Shown here piece after piece: positions 16,563 through 25,899 of a stretch of DNA of 64,000 nucleotides. The notes beneath the pieces were generated by a model. It saw only the letters and a program-made list of their open reading frames with translations. It had not been told where the DNA came from and searched no databases. Within the stretch, counting starts at the first letter, position 1, and every line of letters starts with the position of its first letter. The position numbers were made by a program, and so were the translations under genes. The stretch comes from Anderseniella sp963787895 (GTDB lineage: Bacteria; Pseudomonadota; Alphaproteobacteria; Rhizobiales; Aestuariivirgaceae), in contig CAWBEX010000008.1 of assembly GCA_963787895.1 (NCBI GenBank), positions 62,001 to 126,000 on the forward strand, given 5' to 3'.

Positions 16563-17683
16563 TCAATGAGCTTGAGCACGCCGAGCGCCTTGTCATCAAG
16601 GTCGGTTCATCGATGCTGGTCAACCCTGACGGTTCACTGCGCAACCAGTGGCTTAAAGGACTGGCCGAGGACATTGCACAAGCGCGTTTGCGGGGCACTG
16701 ATGTCATTATTGTATCTTCGGGTGCCATTGCACTCGGCAGACGCAAACTGGGCCTCAATACCGGCAAACTCAAGCTGGAGGAAAGTCAGGCCGCAGCCGC
16801 AGTCGGTCAGATTGCCCTGGCCCAGGGTTGGCAGGAGGCGCTTGCTGCACACGCTCTGGTGTCCGCACAGGTGCTGCTGACACTGACTGATACCGAGGTT
16901 CGGCGGCGCTATCTCAATGCACGCGCCACGCTGAACACATTGCTGGCACGCGATGCAATTCCGGTCATCAACGAGAATGACACGGTGGCCACATCGGAAA
17001 TCCGCTATGGTGACAATGACCGGCTTGCAGCCCGCGTCAGTTCAATGATGTCGGCCAGCTGCCTTGTACTGTTGTCCGATGTAGACGGGCTGTACACAGC
17101 CGAACCAGCTACACCGGGCGCGCAGTTTATCCCCGTGGTGTCGGACATCACGCCGGAAATCATCGCTATGGCAGGCGCGCCGGTATCAGGAATGGGTTCA
17201 GGCGGCATGATCACCAAGATCGAAGCTGCACGGATTGCCACAGCTGCAGGCGCTTCGATGATTATAACCGCAGGTCATGAAAACCGCCCCTTGCAGCGCA
17301 TGCTTGATGGCGCACGCGCCACCTGGTTTCTGTCGTCAGCAACACCGGCCACCGCCCGCAAACGCTGGATCGCGGGTTCGCTTGAGCCAGCCGGACAACT
17401 CATTATCGATGATGGCGCAGCACGAGCACTGGAAAGAGGCCGCAGCCTGCTGCCGGCTGGCGTGCATGACGTGAAAGGCAACTTTTCGCGCGGCGATACC
17501 GTGGCGATTTGCACACTACAAGGTGTGGAGATCGCTCGTGGCCTGGCTGCCTATGATTCTGCAGATGCCGCAAAAATCGCAGGCAAGAAGTCCTCCGCCA
17601 TTGAAGCATTGCTGGGCCTGTCCGGGCGTGATGAAATGATACACCGCGACGACCTTGTGATGACTGGAAAGGAAACGGCATGA
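16550..17683 (+). CDS. proB: Glutamate 5-kinase
   Basis: Catalyses ATP-dependent phosphorylation of glutamate to glutamyl-5-phosphate, the first step of proline synthesis. It has 377 residues: an amino-acid-kinase domain (VIKVGSSMLV near the start, INENDTVAT substrate loop, SGMGSGGMITKIEAA) to about 260, then a C-terminal PUA domain (KRWIAGSLEPAGQLIIDDGA onward). It overlaps obgE by 13 nt and proA by ATGA, so proB and proA are translationally coupled. Confidence 0.98.
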   Translation: MASLINELEHAERLVIKVGSSMLVNPDGSLRNQWLKGLAEDIAQARLRGTDVIIVSSGAIALGRRKLGLNTGKLKLEESQAAAAVGQIALAQGWQEALAAHALVSAQVLLTLTDTEVRRRYLNARATLNTLLARDAIPVINENDTVATSEIRYGDNDRLAARVSSMMSASCLVLLSDVDGLYTAEPATPGAQFIPVVSDITPEIIAMAGAPVSGMGSGGMITKIEAARIATAAGASMIITAGHENRPLQRMLDGARATWFLSSATPATARKRWIAGSLEPAGQLIIDDGAARALERGRSLLPAGVHDVKGNFSRGDTVAICTLQGVEIARGLAAYDSADAAKIAGKKSSAIEALLGLSGRDEMIHRDDLVMTGKETA

Positions 17684-18972
17684 GCACCGCAGAAAAGCTC
17701 GACGTCAATCACGCCGCTCTTGCACGCGAGATGCACACACTGGGGCGTGACGCACGCGCAGCCGCACACCAGCTGGCCACAGCCCCCACAAGCCAGAAGC
17801 AGGCAGCGCTGCTCGCCATGGCCACCAACATCCGCGCAGCGCAGGACGAGTTGCTCGCGGCCAATGCAAACGACGTGGCCCGCACCAGGGCAGCCGGCAA
17901 ACCAGCCTCGTTTGTCGACCGCCTCACACTGACGAGCCAACGCATTGAAGCCATGGCTGTCGGACTTGAAGGGGTAGCCGCCCTGCCAGATCCCGTCGGC
18001 CAGGTCATGGCCAACTGGCAGCGGCCGAACGGACTTGACCTCACCCGCGTGCGCGTTCCCATTGGCGTCATCGGCATCATATACGAAAGCCGCCCGAACG
18101 TGACCGCTGATGCCGGAGCGTTGTGTATGATGTCCGGCAATGCCGCCATCCTGCGCGCTGGCTCGGACAGTCACGAAAGCTCAACTGCCATCATCAGGTG
18201 CCTGCAAAAGGGGTTGGCCATGTCCGGACTGCCTGAAGCTGCCATTCAGATGGTGTCAACCTCTGACCGCGCTGCTGTCGGCATGATGCTTAAAGGCCTT
18301 GACGGAACGGTTGACCTCATCGTGCCGCGCGGCGGCAAGTCGCTCGTGGAGCGTGTCCAGCAGGAAGCCCGCGTACCTGTGTTTGCCCACCTGGAAGGCA
18401 TCTGCCACATCTACGTGGACAAGGCAGCAAATGCCGCCATGGCTGCGGATGTGGTCAGCAATGCCAAGATGCGTCGTACAGGCATCTGTGGTGCTGCAGA
18501 ATGTTTGTTGATTCACCAGGACGTGGTGGAAACCCACGCACCCGCCATTATCAATGCGCTACGCGGCAAGGGCTGCGAAGTGCGCGCTGACGAGGTCATC
18601 ATGGCGGCAACTCAAGGCACCGTTCCAGCCACTGACGACGACTGGGGGCACGAGTTCCTCGACTCTGTCATTGCGGTCAAAGCCGTTTCCAGCATTGATG
18701 AGGCCATGCTGCACATTGCCCGCTTTGGCTCACAGCACACCGACTGCATCATCACAGGTGATGAAGCCGCTGCCGCCCGCTTCCTCAACGAAGTCGACAG
18801 TGCCATCGTGATGCATAACGCTTCCACCCAGTTTGCCGACGGTGGTGAATTCGGGTTCGGCGCAGAAATCGGCATTGCCACCGGCAAGCTGCACGCGCGC
18901 GGCCCGGTTGGCCTTGAGCAGCTCACCACATTCAAGTATCAGGTGCGCGGCACTGGCCAGACCCGGCCCTGA
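17680..18972 (+). CDS. proA: Gamma-glutamyl phosphate reductase
   Basis: NADPH-dependent reduction of glutamyl-5-phosphate to glutamate semialdehyde, the second proline step. It has 430 residues with the ALDH fold. The catalytic Cys is in MRRTGICGAAECLL, and the C-terminal EFGFGAEIGIATGKLHARGPVG signature is intact. It overlaps proB by 4 nt and is followed by nadD after 19 nt. Confidence 0.98.
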   Translation: MSTAEKLDVNHAALAREMHTLGRDARAAAHQLATAPTSQKQAALLAMATNIRAAQDELLAANANDVARTRAAGKPASFVDRLTLTSQRIEAMAVGLEGVAALPDPVGQVMANWQRPNGLDLTRVRVPIGVIGIIYESRPNVTADAGALCMMSGNAAILRAGSDSHESSTAIIRCLQKGLAMSGLPEAAIQMVSTSDRAAVGMMLKGLDGTVDLIVPRGGKSLVERVQQEARVPVFAHLEGICHIYVDKAANAAMAADVVSNAKMRRTGICGAAECLLIHQDVVETHAPAIINALRGKGCEVRADEVIMAATQGTVPATDDDWGHEFLDSVIAVKAVSSIDEAMLHIARFGSQHTDCIITGDEAAAARFLNEVDSAIVMHNASTQFADGGEFGFGAEIGIATGKLHARGPVGLEQLTTFKYQVRGTGQTRP

Positions 18973-18991
18973 AAGGCGACACAGCCCGATC

Positions 18992-19606
18992 ATGATTTCC
19001 AGCCTGTATTCCGTCTCCGCAATTTCGCGCCAGCGCATCGGCTTGTTTGGTGGGTCATTCAACCCGGCCCACGAAGGCCATCTGGCCGTATCTGAGGAGG
19101 CATTGAAGCGTTTGCGCCTGGATCAGGTATGGTGGCTGGTATCGCCGCAGAACCCCCTCAAAAGCAGCCACGACACCGGCGATTTCAAGGATCGCATTTC
19201 TCATGCAAGATCCCTGATAACAAACCCGCACATGATCGTGACAGGTTTGGAGGCGGATCTCGATACCTGCACGACCGCCCAGACCTTCCGCAAGCTCTCA
19301 CCCATGTTTGCGCATGGCAGGTTTGTCTGGATCATGGGCGCAGACAGCTTTGCCGGGTTGCACCACTGGCACGACTGGCGCGAAATCCCCGCGACTTTGC
19401 CGCTTGCTGTTTTTGCCCGGCCGGGCTGGAGCCAAAGGGCGCTTTCTTCTCCTGCCGCCCGAATGTTGGCAAATCATCGCGTCGACACTTCCGATGCCAT
19501 CAGGCTGGCAGACCTTGCAGCACCTGCTTGGACTTTCCTCTACATGCCGCTGCGCTATGAAAGCTCCACTGCCATCCGCAACAAGACCAGCGCAAGGAGA
19601 GTTTGA
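18992..19606 (+). CDS. nadD: Nicotinate-nucleotide adenylyltransferase
   Basis: Adenylates nicotinate mononucleotide to deamido-NAD. It has 204 residues. The nucleotidyltransferase motif GLFGGSFNPAHEGH is near residue 17, and the closing SSTAIRNK matches the (H/T)xSTxxR motif of the family. I start at the ATG at 18992 just after proA; the longer frame from 18833 is antisense-like overlap with proA. It continues the proBA run. Confidence 0.95.
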   Translation: MISSLYSVSAISRQRIGLFGGSFNPAHEGHLAVSEEALKRLRLDQVWWLVSPQNPLKSSHDTGDFKDRISHARSLITNPHMIVTGLEADLDTCTTAQTFRKLSPMFAHGRFVWIMGADSFAGLHHWHDWREIPATLPLAVFARPGWSQRALSSPAARMLANHRVDTSDAIRLADLAAPAWTFLYMPLRYESSTAIRNKTSARRV

Positions 19607-19617
19607 CGATCTGGTCA

Positions 19618-19636
19618 TACCCTTGTCACAAGGGTA
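19618..19636 (+). repeat. Inverted repeat after nadD
   Basis: TACCCTTGT and ACAAGGGTA flank a single base, 12 nt after the nadD stop. There is no T-run, so it is not a clear terminator. It may be a binding site or a stabilising hairpin in the 205-nt nadD-rsfS gap. Confidence 0.35.
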
Positions 19637-19811
19637 CGCTTGAATCGATCTTGCAAACCGCATATTCTTGGACTGCAGCAGTCCACAAGTTTAACGGAAC
19701 AGGTCATCACACTCACCGTGCAGCCAAACCGTCAACGACAGATTTCTGAAATGCGGCAATCGTGCTGCATGTTCAGCCATCAAGAGGACCCAGACCCTGA
19801 CAAGTCAATCC

Positions 19812-20213
19812 ATGCGTAGCGGCTCGCGCACTCAAGCCGCTAAATCCGCCACTGCGTCGCGCAGCAAGGCAAAACCATCTCTCTCCAAGCTCGTTGCCTC
19901 ATCGCTCGAAGACGCGAAGGCAGAAGAGATCGTATCCATAGATCTGCACGGCAAAGCAGCTCTGGCTGACGCCATGATTGTGGCATCAGGGCGTTCCAAC
20001 CGGCACGTTTCGGCCATCGCCGACCAATTGACCGAGAATCTGAAGGCTGCCGGGCTCAAGAACTTGCGCATCGAGGGTCTGCCCCATTGCGACTGGGTAG
20101 TCATCGACGCAGGCGACGTGATCGTCCACATCTTCCGGCCTGAAGTCCGCAGTTTTTACAACATAGAGAAATTGTGGTCTCCCAACGCTCCGGCTGACAC
20201 ACCGACAGCGTGA
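19812..20213 (+). CDS. rsfS: Ribosomal silencing factor RsfS
   Basis: Binds L14 on the 50S subunit and blocks subunit joining in poor growth conditions. It has 133 residues. The first 25 form a basic, disordered tail; the Iojap/DUF143 domain follows (LADAMIVASGRSNRHVSAIAD, then LPHCDWVVIDAGDVIVHIF). Its stop overlaps the GTG start of rlmH (GTGA), coupling the two. Confidence 0.96.
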   Translation: MRSGSRTQAAKSATASRSKAKPSLSKLVASSLEDAKAEEIVSIDLHGKAALADAMIVASGRSNRHVSAIADQLTENLKAAGLKNLRIEGLPHCDWVVIDAGDVIVHIFRPEVRSFYNIEKLWSPNAPADTPTA

Positions 20214-20692
20214 AATTGACAATCGCAGCTATCGGGCGAATGAAGGCCGGGCCGATGGCGGAGCTCGCCGAATCATACGCTGTTCGCGCCCGGCAAACCG
20301 GCAGGCAAACCGGCATCACCTCGCTAAATCTCATCGATTTTGCCGAGTCCCGCAGACCATCTGCCAGCCAACGCACCGATGAAGAGGCCGAAAACCTGCT
20401 CGCAGCTGTACCCGCAGGCTCATTCATCATTGCGCTGGATGAACGCGGCAAATCCCTTTCCAGCAACGAATTTGCCCGGATTGTGCAGAAAAAGCTGGAA
20501 TCCGGCACTCAAGGCATCGCTTTTCTGATTGGTGGGCCCGACGGACATGGCCAGCCGGTGCATGACAATGCGGGCTTGCTCCTGTCGTTTGGCAAAATGA
20601 CTTGGCCGCATATGCTCGCTCGCGTTCTTCTTGTTGAGCAAGTTTACCGGGCGGTCACTATTTTGGTTAATCATCCGTATCACAGGGAATGA
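20210..20692 (+). CDS. rlmH: 23S rRNA pseudouridine-1915 N3-methyltransferase
   Basis: SPOUT-fold methyltransferase acting on pseudouridine 1915 of helix 69. It has 160 residues, the standard size. SAM-binding knot motifs ALDERGK and FLIGGPDGHG are present, with the C-terminal LLVEQVYRAVTILVNHPYH signature. The start is GTG overlapping the rsfS stop. Confidence 0.97.
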   Translation: MKLTIAAIGRMKAGPMAELAESYAVRARQTGRQTGITSLNLIDFAESRRPSASQRTDEEAENLLAAVPAGSFIIALDERGKSLSSNEFARIVQKKLESGTQGIAFLIGGPDGHGQPVHDNAGLLLSFGKMTWPHMLARVLLVEQVYRAVTILVNHPYHRE

Positions 20693-20719
20693 TGCCATTT
20701 GACCGGTTGACCAGACAAT

Positions 20720-22204
20720 TTGAAGCTATCTGCACACATCAAGGTTCTTATGAGTGCTGCCGCAATTTGTGCGGCGGCATCGCATGCTGGTGCGCAATCC
20801 AGACTGGATGAGGAAACCAGCAAGCTTCGCGCTGTCGAGCAGGAGATCAATCAGTCCCGATCGCGTGCGCAATCACTAGAGCGCGAGCACGCTGCTCTGG
20901 AGGCCGAATTGTCCGATGTTTCGGGCCGCCTCGTGGAACTTGCCGGCAGCATCCAGTCCCGCGAGGCTCGTATCAGCGAAAGCGAAGAGCGGATCGAGAA
21001 ACTGTCTGCCGAGGAAGCCGTTCTGCGCACCCGGCTCACTGACCGCAGGGGGGTGCTGGCCGAGTTGTTGGCAGGCCTTCAAAGGTTGGAGCGCAACCCG
21101 CCTCCTCCGCTTGCTGTTGAGCCCGAAAATGCTGCCAGGGCAGTTCGCGGAGCGTTGTTGTTCGGGGCAATCGTTCCCGACCTCAAGGGTCAGGCTGCCA
21201 GCCTGAGCCGGGAGTTGGCGGAGTTACAGGCTGTCCGTGAACGGGTTCTGACAGCTCGCTCCGAGCTGGACACCCATGTTTCCAAGCTCGAACCGGTACG
21301 CCGGGAACTTGAGCAATTGCTGATCCGCAAGCGAACCCTGTTGACCGCGACAAGCGCGGAACTGATGGCAGAACAGAAAAAAGCCACGCAACTGGCCCGC
21401 CAGGCAGGTGACATCCGCGACCTTCTGGCTAGCCTGGCGAAAGAACGCCGCAAGGCAGAGGCCCGCGCACTGGCTGAAGCAGAGGCACTCCGGCTGGCTG
21501 AAAAGCAAGCCGCAGAAGAAGCCGAACGTCTCGCTGCCGAACAGGCAGCAAAGGCAGCAGAGGCGGCCCGGTTGGCAAAATCAGAAGCTGAACGCTTACG
21601 CCTTGTTGAGCAGGAAGAACAACGCAGGCAGGCAGCTCTCGAGGCCAGTGAAAGGGCCGAGGCTGAAGCCAGGGCCGAGGCCGAGCTCAAACGCCTGGCG
21701 GGGGCCGCCAGAAAGCCCAAAGCCAAGCCGGTGCTTTTTGCCAGCTCTGTAGGCAAGCTCGCTTACCCGGCCCAGGGCGAGGTGGTCCGCAACTTCAACG
21801 ACAAGGACGGTTTTGGCGGAAAAACCGAGGGTTTGCACATTGCCACTGCCAAGCGCGCGCAGATCACCGTTCCCGTCGACGGTGACGTCGAGTTCGCCGG
21901 AGAGTTTCGCAGCTTTGGCAAGCTGATCATTGTTAACACCGGTGACGGCTACCATCTGTTGTTTGCAGGCCTGGACAAGATCGCTGTCAGCGCTGGCCAG
22001 AAGCTCGCAGCGGGTGAGCCAATTGGCACTATGGGCACACATACCGCTCGCGGAACTTTGATTGGTGACCGCGTAGACGATCCACGGCCAATCCTGTACG
22101 TAGAAGTAAGAAAAGGTTCGGCAGCGATAGATTCGTCACGCTGGTGGGCGGCCCAGGGCCAGAACGCCGCCCTCCGCCGTAAAAATGGCGGAAATGAAAG
22201 CTAG
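20720..22204 (+). CDS. EnvC-like murein hydrolase activator (degenerate LytM domain)
   Basis: Periplasmic protein of up to 494 residues expected to activate cell-division amidases. A TTG at 20720 gives a full signal peptide (MKLSAHIKVL then a hydrophobic core, cut near AGA-Q26); an ATG at 20750 has a better AAGG site but loses the positive N-region, so the start is uncertain. Residues about 27-315 are a long coiled coil rich in Glu/Ala/Arg. The C-terminal M23/LytM domain lacks the metal ligands: HxxxD is reduced to GLHIAT and HxH is replaced by ILYVEV. That loss is the mark of EnvC-type activators rather than active endopeptidases. It lies just upstream of ctpA. Confidence 0.88.
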   Translation: MKLSAHIKVLMSAAAICAAASHAGAQSRLDEETSKLRAVEQEINQSRSRAQSLEREHAALEAELSDVSGRLVELAGSIQSREARISESEERIEKLSAEEAVLRTRLTDRRGVLAELLAGLQRLERNPPPPLAVEPENAARAVRGALLFGAIVPDLKGQAASLSRELAELQAVRERVLTARSELDTHVSKLEPVRRELEQLLIRKRTLLTATSAELMAEQKKATQLARQAGDIRDLLASLAKERRKAEARALAEAEALRLAEKQAAEEAERLAAEQAAKAAEAARLAKSEAERLRLVEQEEQRRQAALEASERAEAEARAEAELKRLAGAARKPKAKPVLFASSVGKLAYPAQGEVVRNFNDKDGFGGKTEGLHIATAKRAQITVPVDGDVEFAGEFRSFGKLIIVNTGDGYHLLFAGLDKIAVSAGQKLAAGEPIGTMGTHTARGTLIGDRVDDPRPILYVEVRKGSAAIDSSRWWAAQGQNAALRRKNGGNES

Positions 22205-22280
22205 CGGGAGCAGGGCTCGTGAGTTAATCTTGCAGCCCTGACACGCCCTCTTATCCGCCAAGTGGATGGAAACGGAAACG

Positions 22281-23618
22281 ATGGATAAAACCAATCTGAA
22301 AATTGCAAGTGCCTTTGTCGCAGGTCTGATTGCCGCCAGTGGCACATGGATCACCTTGAACCAGGCAAGCGCCTCGAATCAGGATACGTACCGCTACCTG
22401 AACCTGTTTGGCGATGTATTCGACCGGGTTCGCGCTGATTACGTTGAAGAGCCTGATTCTGAAAAACTCATTGATACGGCAATCAATGGCATGCTGACCG
22501 GTCTTGACCCGCACTCAAGCTACATGAACCCGAAACGCTTCAAGGACATGCAGGTCCAGACGCGCGGCGAGTTCGGCGGCCTGGGCATTGAGGTCACCAT
22601 GGAAAATGAAGTCGTCAAGGTGGTGTCACCTATCGACGACACACCTGCTCAAAAGGCAGGCATCCTGTCCAACGACCTGATTACCCAGATCGACGGCAAG
22701 GAGATTCGTGGTCTTACCCTCAATGAAGCCGTCGACAAGATGCGCGGCAAGGTTGGCGAACCAATCACACTGACGATCGTGCGTGCAGGCAAGGACGCTC
22801 CTTTCGATGTCACCATCAAACGCGACATCATCAAAATTCGCGCTGTGCGCTACAATGTTGAACGCGATGATATCGGGTACATCCGGATATCTTCTTTCAA
22901 CGACCAGACACAGGACAACCTTGACACTGCCATCGCCAAGATCAAGGAGCAGCTTGGCGACAAGATCAAGGGGTACATCATCGACCTGCGCAACAATCCC
23001 GGCGGCCTGCTTAATCAGGCGATCTCGGTATCCGATACCTTCCTCGAGCAGGGAGTGATCGTATCCACGCGCGGCCGCAACGGTTCGGAGACAGATCGCT
23101 CTACGGCTACTGCCGGCGATTCGACAGATGGCAAGAAGATCGTTGTGCTGATCAACGGCGGCTCGGCTTCTGCATCTGAAATCGTCGCAGGCGCCCTGCA
23201 GGACCACAAGCGTGCCATCATTCTTGGCACCAGATCATTTGGCAAGGGTTCTGTGCAAACCATCATCCCGCTTGGCTCCGAAGGAGCAATCAGGCTGACC
23301 ACTGCGCGTTACTACACCCCTTCCAACTCCTCGATCCAGGCCAAGGGTATCGTGCCTGAAATCAAGATCGAACAGGAACTTCCCGAAGAGTTGAAGAGCC
23401 AGGCTGGCAATACTTCCTCGGAAGCCTCATTGCGTGGCCATCTCAATGGCGAAGGCGAAGGCGAAGAAGCCACCGGCTCGTCGTCCTACGTGCCTGCCGA
23501 CAAGGAAAAAGACCTGCAGTTGAAAGCCGCGATTGACGTGATTGATGGCAAGACGGTTGAGCAGACGCCAAAGAAGGCCGAAGCGCCAGCCAAGCAGCCT
23601 GACACGTCAGCCAACTAG
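22281..23618 (+). CDS. ctpA: Carboxy-terminal processing protease (S41)
   Basis: Exported S41-family serine protease of about 445 residues. It has an N-terminal signal/anchor (NLKIASAFVAGLIAASG), a PDZ domain (GGLGIEVTMENEVVKVVSPI), and the catalytic domain with Ser in NGGSASASEIVAGAL and Lys in GTRSFGKGSVQ. The C-terminal 60 residues are polar and low-complexity. I prefer the ATG at 22281 (GGAAACG ahead); an ATG at 22266 is also in frame. The gene ends in a clear intrinsic terminator. The envC-ctpA pair points to peptidoglycan remodelling at division. Confidence 0.95.
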   Translation: MDKTNLKIASAFVAGLIAASGTWITLNQASASNQDTYRYLNLFGDVFDRVRADYVEEPDSEKLIDTAINGMLTGLDPHSSYMNPKRFKDMQVQTRGEFGGLGIEVTMENEVVKVVSPIDDTPAQKAGILSNDLITQIDGKEIRGLTLNEAVDKMRGKVGEPITLTIVRAGKDAPFDVTIKRDIIKIRAVRYNVERDDIGYIRISSFNDQTQDNLDTAIAKIKEQLGDKIKGYIIDLRNNPGGLLNQAISVSDTFLEQGVIVSTRGRNGSETDRSTATAGDSTDGKKIVVLINGGSASASEIVAGALQDHKRAIILGTRSFGKGSVQTIIPLGSEGAIRLTTARYYTPSNSSIQAKGIVPEIKIEQELPEELKSQAGNTSSEASLRGHLNGEGEGEEATGSSSYVPADKEKDLQLKAAIDVIDGKTVEQTPKKAEAPAKQPDTSAN

Positions 23619-23668
23619 CGCTGGGTGCACCGCATCCTCTAGAGTTTCTTCAACCTGCAAACATTGCA

Positions 23669-23703
23669 CCGGCCCTGTCTCTTTTGGCAGGGCTGGTTTT
23701 TTT
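23669..23703 (+). terminator. Intrinsic terminator after ctpA
   Basis: A 9-bp GC-rich stem (CCGGCCCTG / CAGGGCTGG, one G-T pair) with a 10-nt loop is followed directly by seven or more T. It separates the envC-ctpA unit from the deacetylase-rppH unit. Confidence 0.9.
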
Positions 23704-23853
23704 GTGCCCCAGACAAGGACCGGCATCTGGCCAACGCTCGAATTGCGATACGAATCAGGCAGATAACCGCTACACTGCTTATTCGGATCACTGCTGAAAC
23801 TGCCGGTGATCAGTGCGCAGCGATACTCACGAGGGGCAAGGGTCAGGCTGTAC

Positions 23854-25158
23854 ATGGAACATGATCTCAGACAACCACTTAGACGGCGCTCTTTGATTGC
23901 GCGGATTGCCTCCGCGCGTCCTTCCGCATTGCGTTCGGCATCCTTTACTTGCATCGCAGGACTTGCCGGACTTGCAACATGGCTGGTGATTTCGCATGAG
24001 CCATATGGCGGCGAGCCGGTTGTTCACATGCGAATTGACACATCCGACCCCATTGTCACCTCTTCGCTGTCTGATCAGCAACAACGGGACAACCAACCTG
24101 CAAGCCAGGAAAATGCTGCCACTGAAGATGCCGCGGACAACGCGGCAGAGACAGGCTCGGACACTCCTGTCATTGACCTGTCGGAACTAGGCAGTCGCGA
24201 CGATGAAACCGACCTCGCCCGCCGCCAGCGTGAAATGGAAGAAGGCCGCCTGGATGACAGCTCGTCCGGCGATGTACAAAGCCCGCCCGGTGCATTGTCG
24301 ATCGATGATCTCGCCACCTCCCGCGAAGCAGGTATCCCGGCACGTGCCGACGTGTCCCTTGTGCCTGCTCCTGTTGATGCCATCACGACCAGCGGTCCGC
24401 ACGGTCCGTTGCCCCGCGTCGGAAGCAATGGCGCGCGCGCAGCCAGCGTGTATGCCCGGCCTGTGTCGCGTGACATGTTCAACTCCGATGCTCCAAAAAT
24501 CGCCCTTCTCATCGGAGGCATGGGGCTAAATCCTGCATTGACAAGAACGGCTATCCAATTTCTGCCGCCAGAGGTTTCGCTGGCATTTGCGCCTTATGGC
24601 GAAGACCTGCAGATGCAGGCCAATGCAGCGCGCGCAAGCGGGCATGAGCTCTTTATCCAGCTTCCTATGGAACCGTTTGGCTACCCGTCAGTTGATCCAG
24701 GCCCGCGTACCCTGCTGACATCCGCACCAGCCGCACAGAACCTTGATTCTCTGAAATGGCACCTGTCGCGCTTTTCCGGTTATGCAGGCGTGACCAACTA
24801 TCTCGGTGCGCAGTTCGTCAATTCGGATGCCGCAACCACCCCCATATTGCAGGAGCTTGGCAAACGTGGCCTCATCTACGTTGACGACGGCAGCAAGGGC
24901 TTGTCTCGAGCCACGAAGCTGGCCAGCGCCAATGGTTTGCAAGCCCGCTCTGCAATGGTCAATCTTGATGAAAGCCCGTCCATGCCGGCAGCATTGGAGC
25001 AGCTTGAAGCGCTTGCCCGGCAGAATGGTGTAGCCATTGCCACCGGGTCCGGTCTTCCCGAAACCATAGAGGCAATAGACGCCTGGGCAAAGGGTCTGGC
25101 CTCGCGCAACATCATGCTGATACCAGTAACAGCTGCATTTGCAACACACCGCAGTTGA
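23854..25158 (+). CDS. Divergent polysaccharide deacetylase family protein
   Basis: Membrane-anchored protein of 434 residues with the divergent polysaccharide deacetylase (DUF610, YibQ-like) fold. One transmembrane helix (about 30-50) is followed by an acidic, low-complexity linker to about 190. The catalytic-type domain begins at PKIALLIGGMGLN and includes GHELFIQLPMEPFGYP and the GYAGVTNYLGAQF stretch. The usual metal ligands of classical deacetylases are not obvious, so activity is uncertain. I start at the ATG at 23854 with AAGGGTCAGG upstream. It overlaps or abuts rppH. The same order (envC, ctpA, this gene, rppH) recurs in Hyphomicrobiales. Confidence 0.85.
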   Translation: MEHDLRQPLRRRSLIARIASARPSALRSASFTCIAGLAGLATWLVISHEPYGGEPVVHMRIDTSDPIVTSSLSDQQQRDNQPASQENAATEDAADNAAETGSDTPVIDLSELGSRDDETDLARRQREMEEGRLDDSSSGDVQSPPGALSIDDLATSREAGIPARADVSLVPAPVDAITTSGPHGPLPRVGSNGARAASVYARPVSRDMFNSDAPKIALLIGGMGLNPALTRTAIQFLPPEVSLAFAPYGEDLQMQANAARASGHELFIQLPMEPFGYPSVDPGPRTLLTSAPAAQNLDSLKWHLSRFSGYAGVTNYLGAQFVNSDAATTPILQELGKRGLIYVDDGSKGLSRATKLASANGLQARSAMVNLDESPSMPAALEQLEALARQNGVAIATGSGLPETIEAIDAWAKGLASRNIMLIPVTAAFATHRS

Positions 25159-25175
25159 ACAAACCCGGCTACCTC

Positions 25176-25700
25176 ATGGTCACCGACAAAAACCAGCCCA
25201 ACCACCAGCATCTGCCCTACCGCCCATGCGTAGGTGTGATGCTGCTGAATCGCAGCGGCAAGGTATGGATTGGCCACAGGATCGTGCAGCAGAATGACGA
25301 TGAAGCTGCAGGTATCGGCATGTGGTGGCAGATGCCGCAAGGCGGCATCGACGATGGCGAGGACATCAATGCAGCTGCACTTCGCGAACTCACCGAGGAA
25401 ACCGGAGTGCGCTCGGCCAGGGTGCTTGAGCAGACGCCCGGTTGGCTCACCTATGATTTGCCCAGCCACTTGATCGGTGTGGCCTGGAAAGGCCGGTACC
25501 GCGGTCAGAAGCAAAAATGGGTTGCCTGCAAGTTCGAAGGAAATGACAGCGAGATAGATATTTCAGGCGTCGGCCACAAACCGGAATTCGACGACTGGCG
25601 CTGGGCCGATATGGACGAACTCCAGGCGCTGATAGTGCCATTCAAACTCGAAGTTTACCGACAGGTCATCAAGGCTTTCCGCCACCTCGGGGATGTATGA
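25176..25700 (+). CDS. rppH: RNA pyrophosphohydrolase
   Basis: Nudix hydrolase that removes 5' pyrophosphate from mRNAs and starts their decay. It has 174 residues. The LPYRPCVGVMLLN opening and the Nudix box GGIDDGEDINAAALRELTEE are complete. A TTG at 25155 overlapping the previous stop (TTGA) would add 7 residues; neither start has a strong ribosome-binding site. Confidence 0.95.
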   Translation: MVTDKNQPNHQHLPYRPCVGVMLLNRSGKVWIGHRIVQQNDDEAAGIGMWWQMPQGGIDDGEDINAAALRELTEETGVRSARVLEQTPGWLTYDLPSHLIGVAWKGRYRGQKQKWVACKFEGNDSEIDISGVGHKPEFDDWRWADMDELQALIVPFKLEVYRQVIKAFRHLGDV

Positions 25701-25703
25701 GCA

Positions 25704-25895
25704 ATGTCGCCATCCAACCTGGCTGTTATCTGCGTTCTATCAGGCCTCATCATCGCTGTTGCCGTAATCTTCATTGCCCCGTTCGGAGGCGGATTACCGG
25801 ATTTTGCAATTGCGGCAGCCATCCTGGTAACCGAAATCATTACTGCGTTGGTCCTCTACCGGATCATGACCGGCAAGGACACCCGGCGGCGCTAG
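25704..25895 (+). CDS. Small two-helix membrane protein, unknown
   Basis: A 63-residue frame starting 3 nt after rppH. It has two hydrophobic helices (about 7-25 and 34-53) joined by a short APFGGGLPD turn and ends in a basic tail (TGKDTRRR), which suggests a hairpin with both ends in the cytoplasm. An overlapping frame (25697-25912) is rich in His/Cys/Arg and looks like a shadow. No family recognised. The close spacing to rppH supports expression. Confidence 0.55.
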   Translation: MSPSNLAVICVLSGLIIAVAVIFIAPFGGGLPDFAIAAAILVTEIITALVLYRIMTGKDTRRR

Positions 25896-25899
25896 CGCA

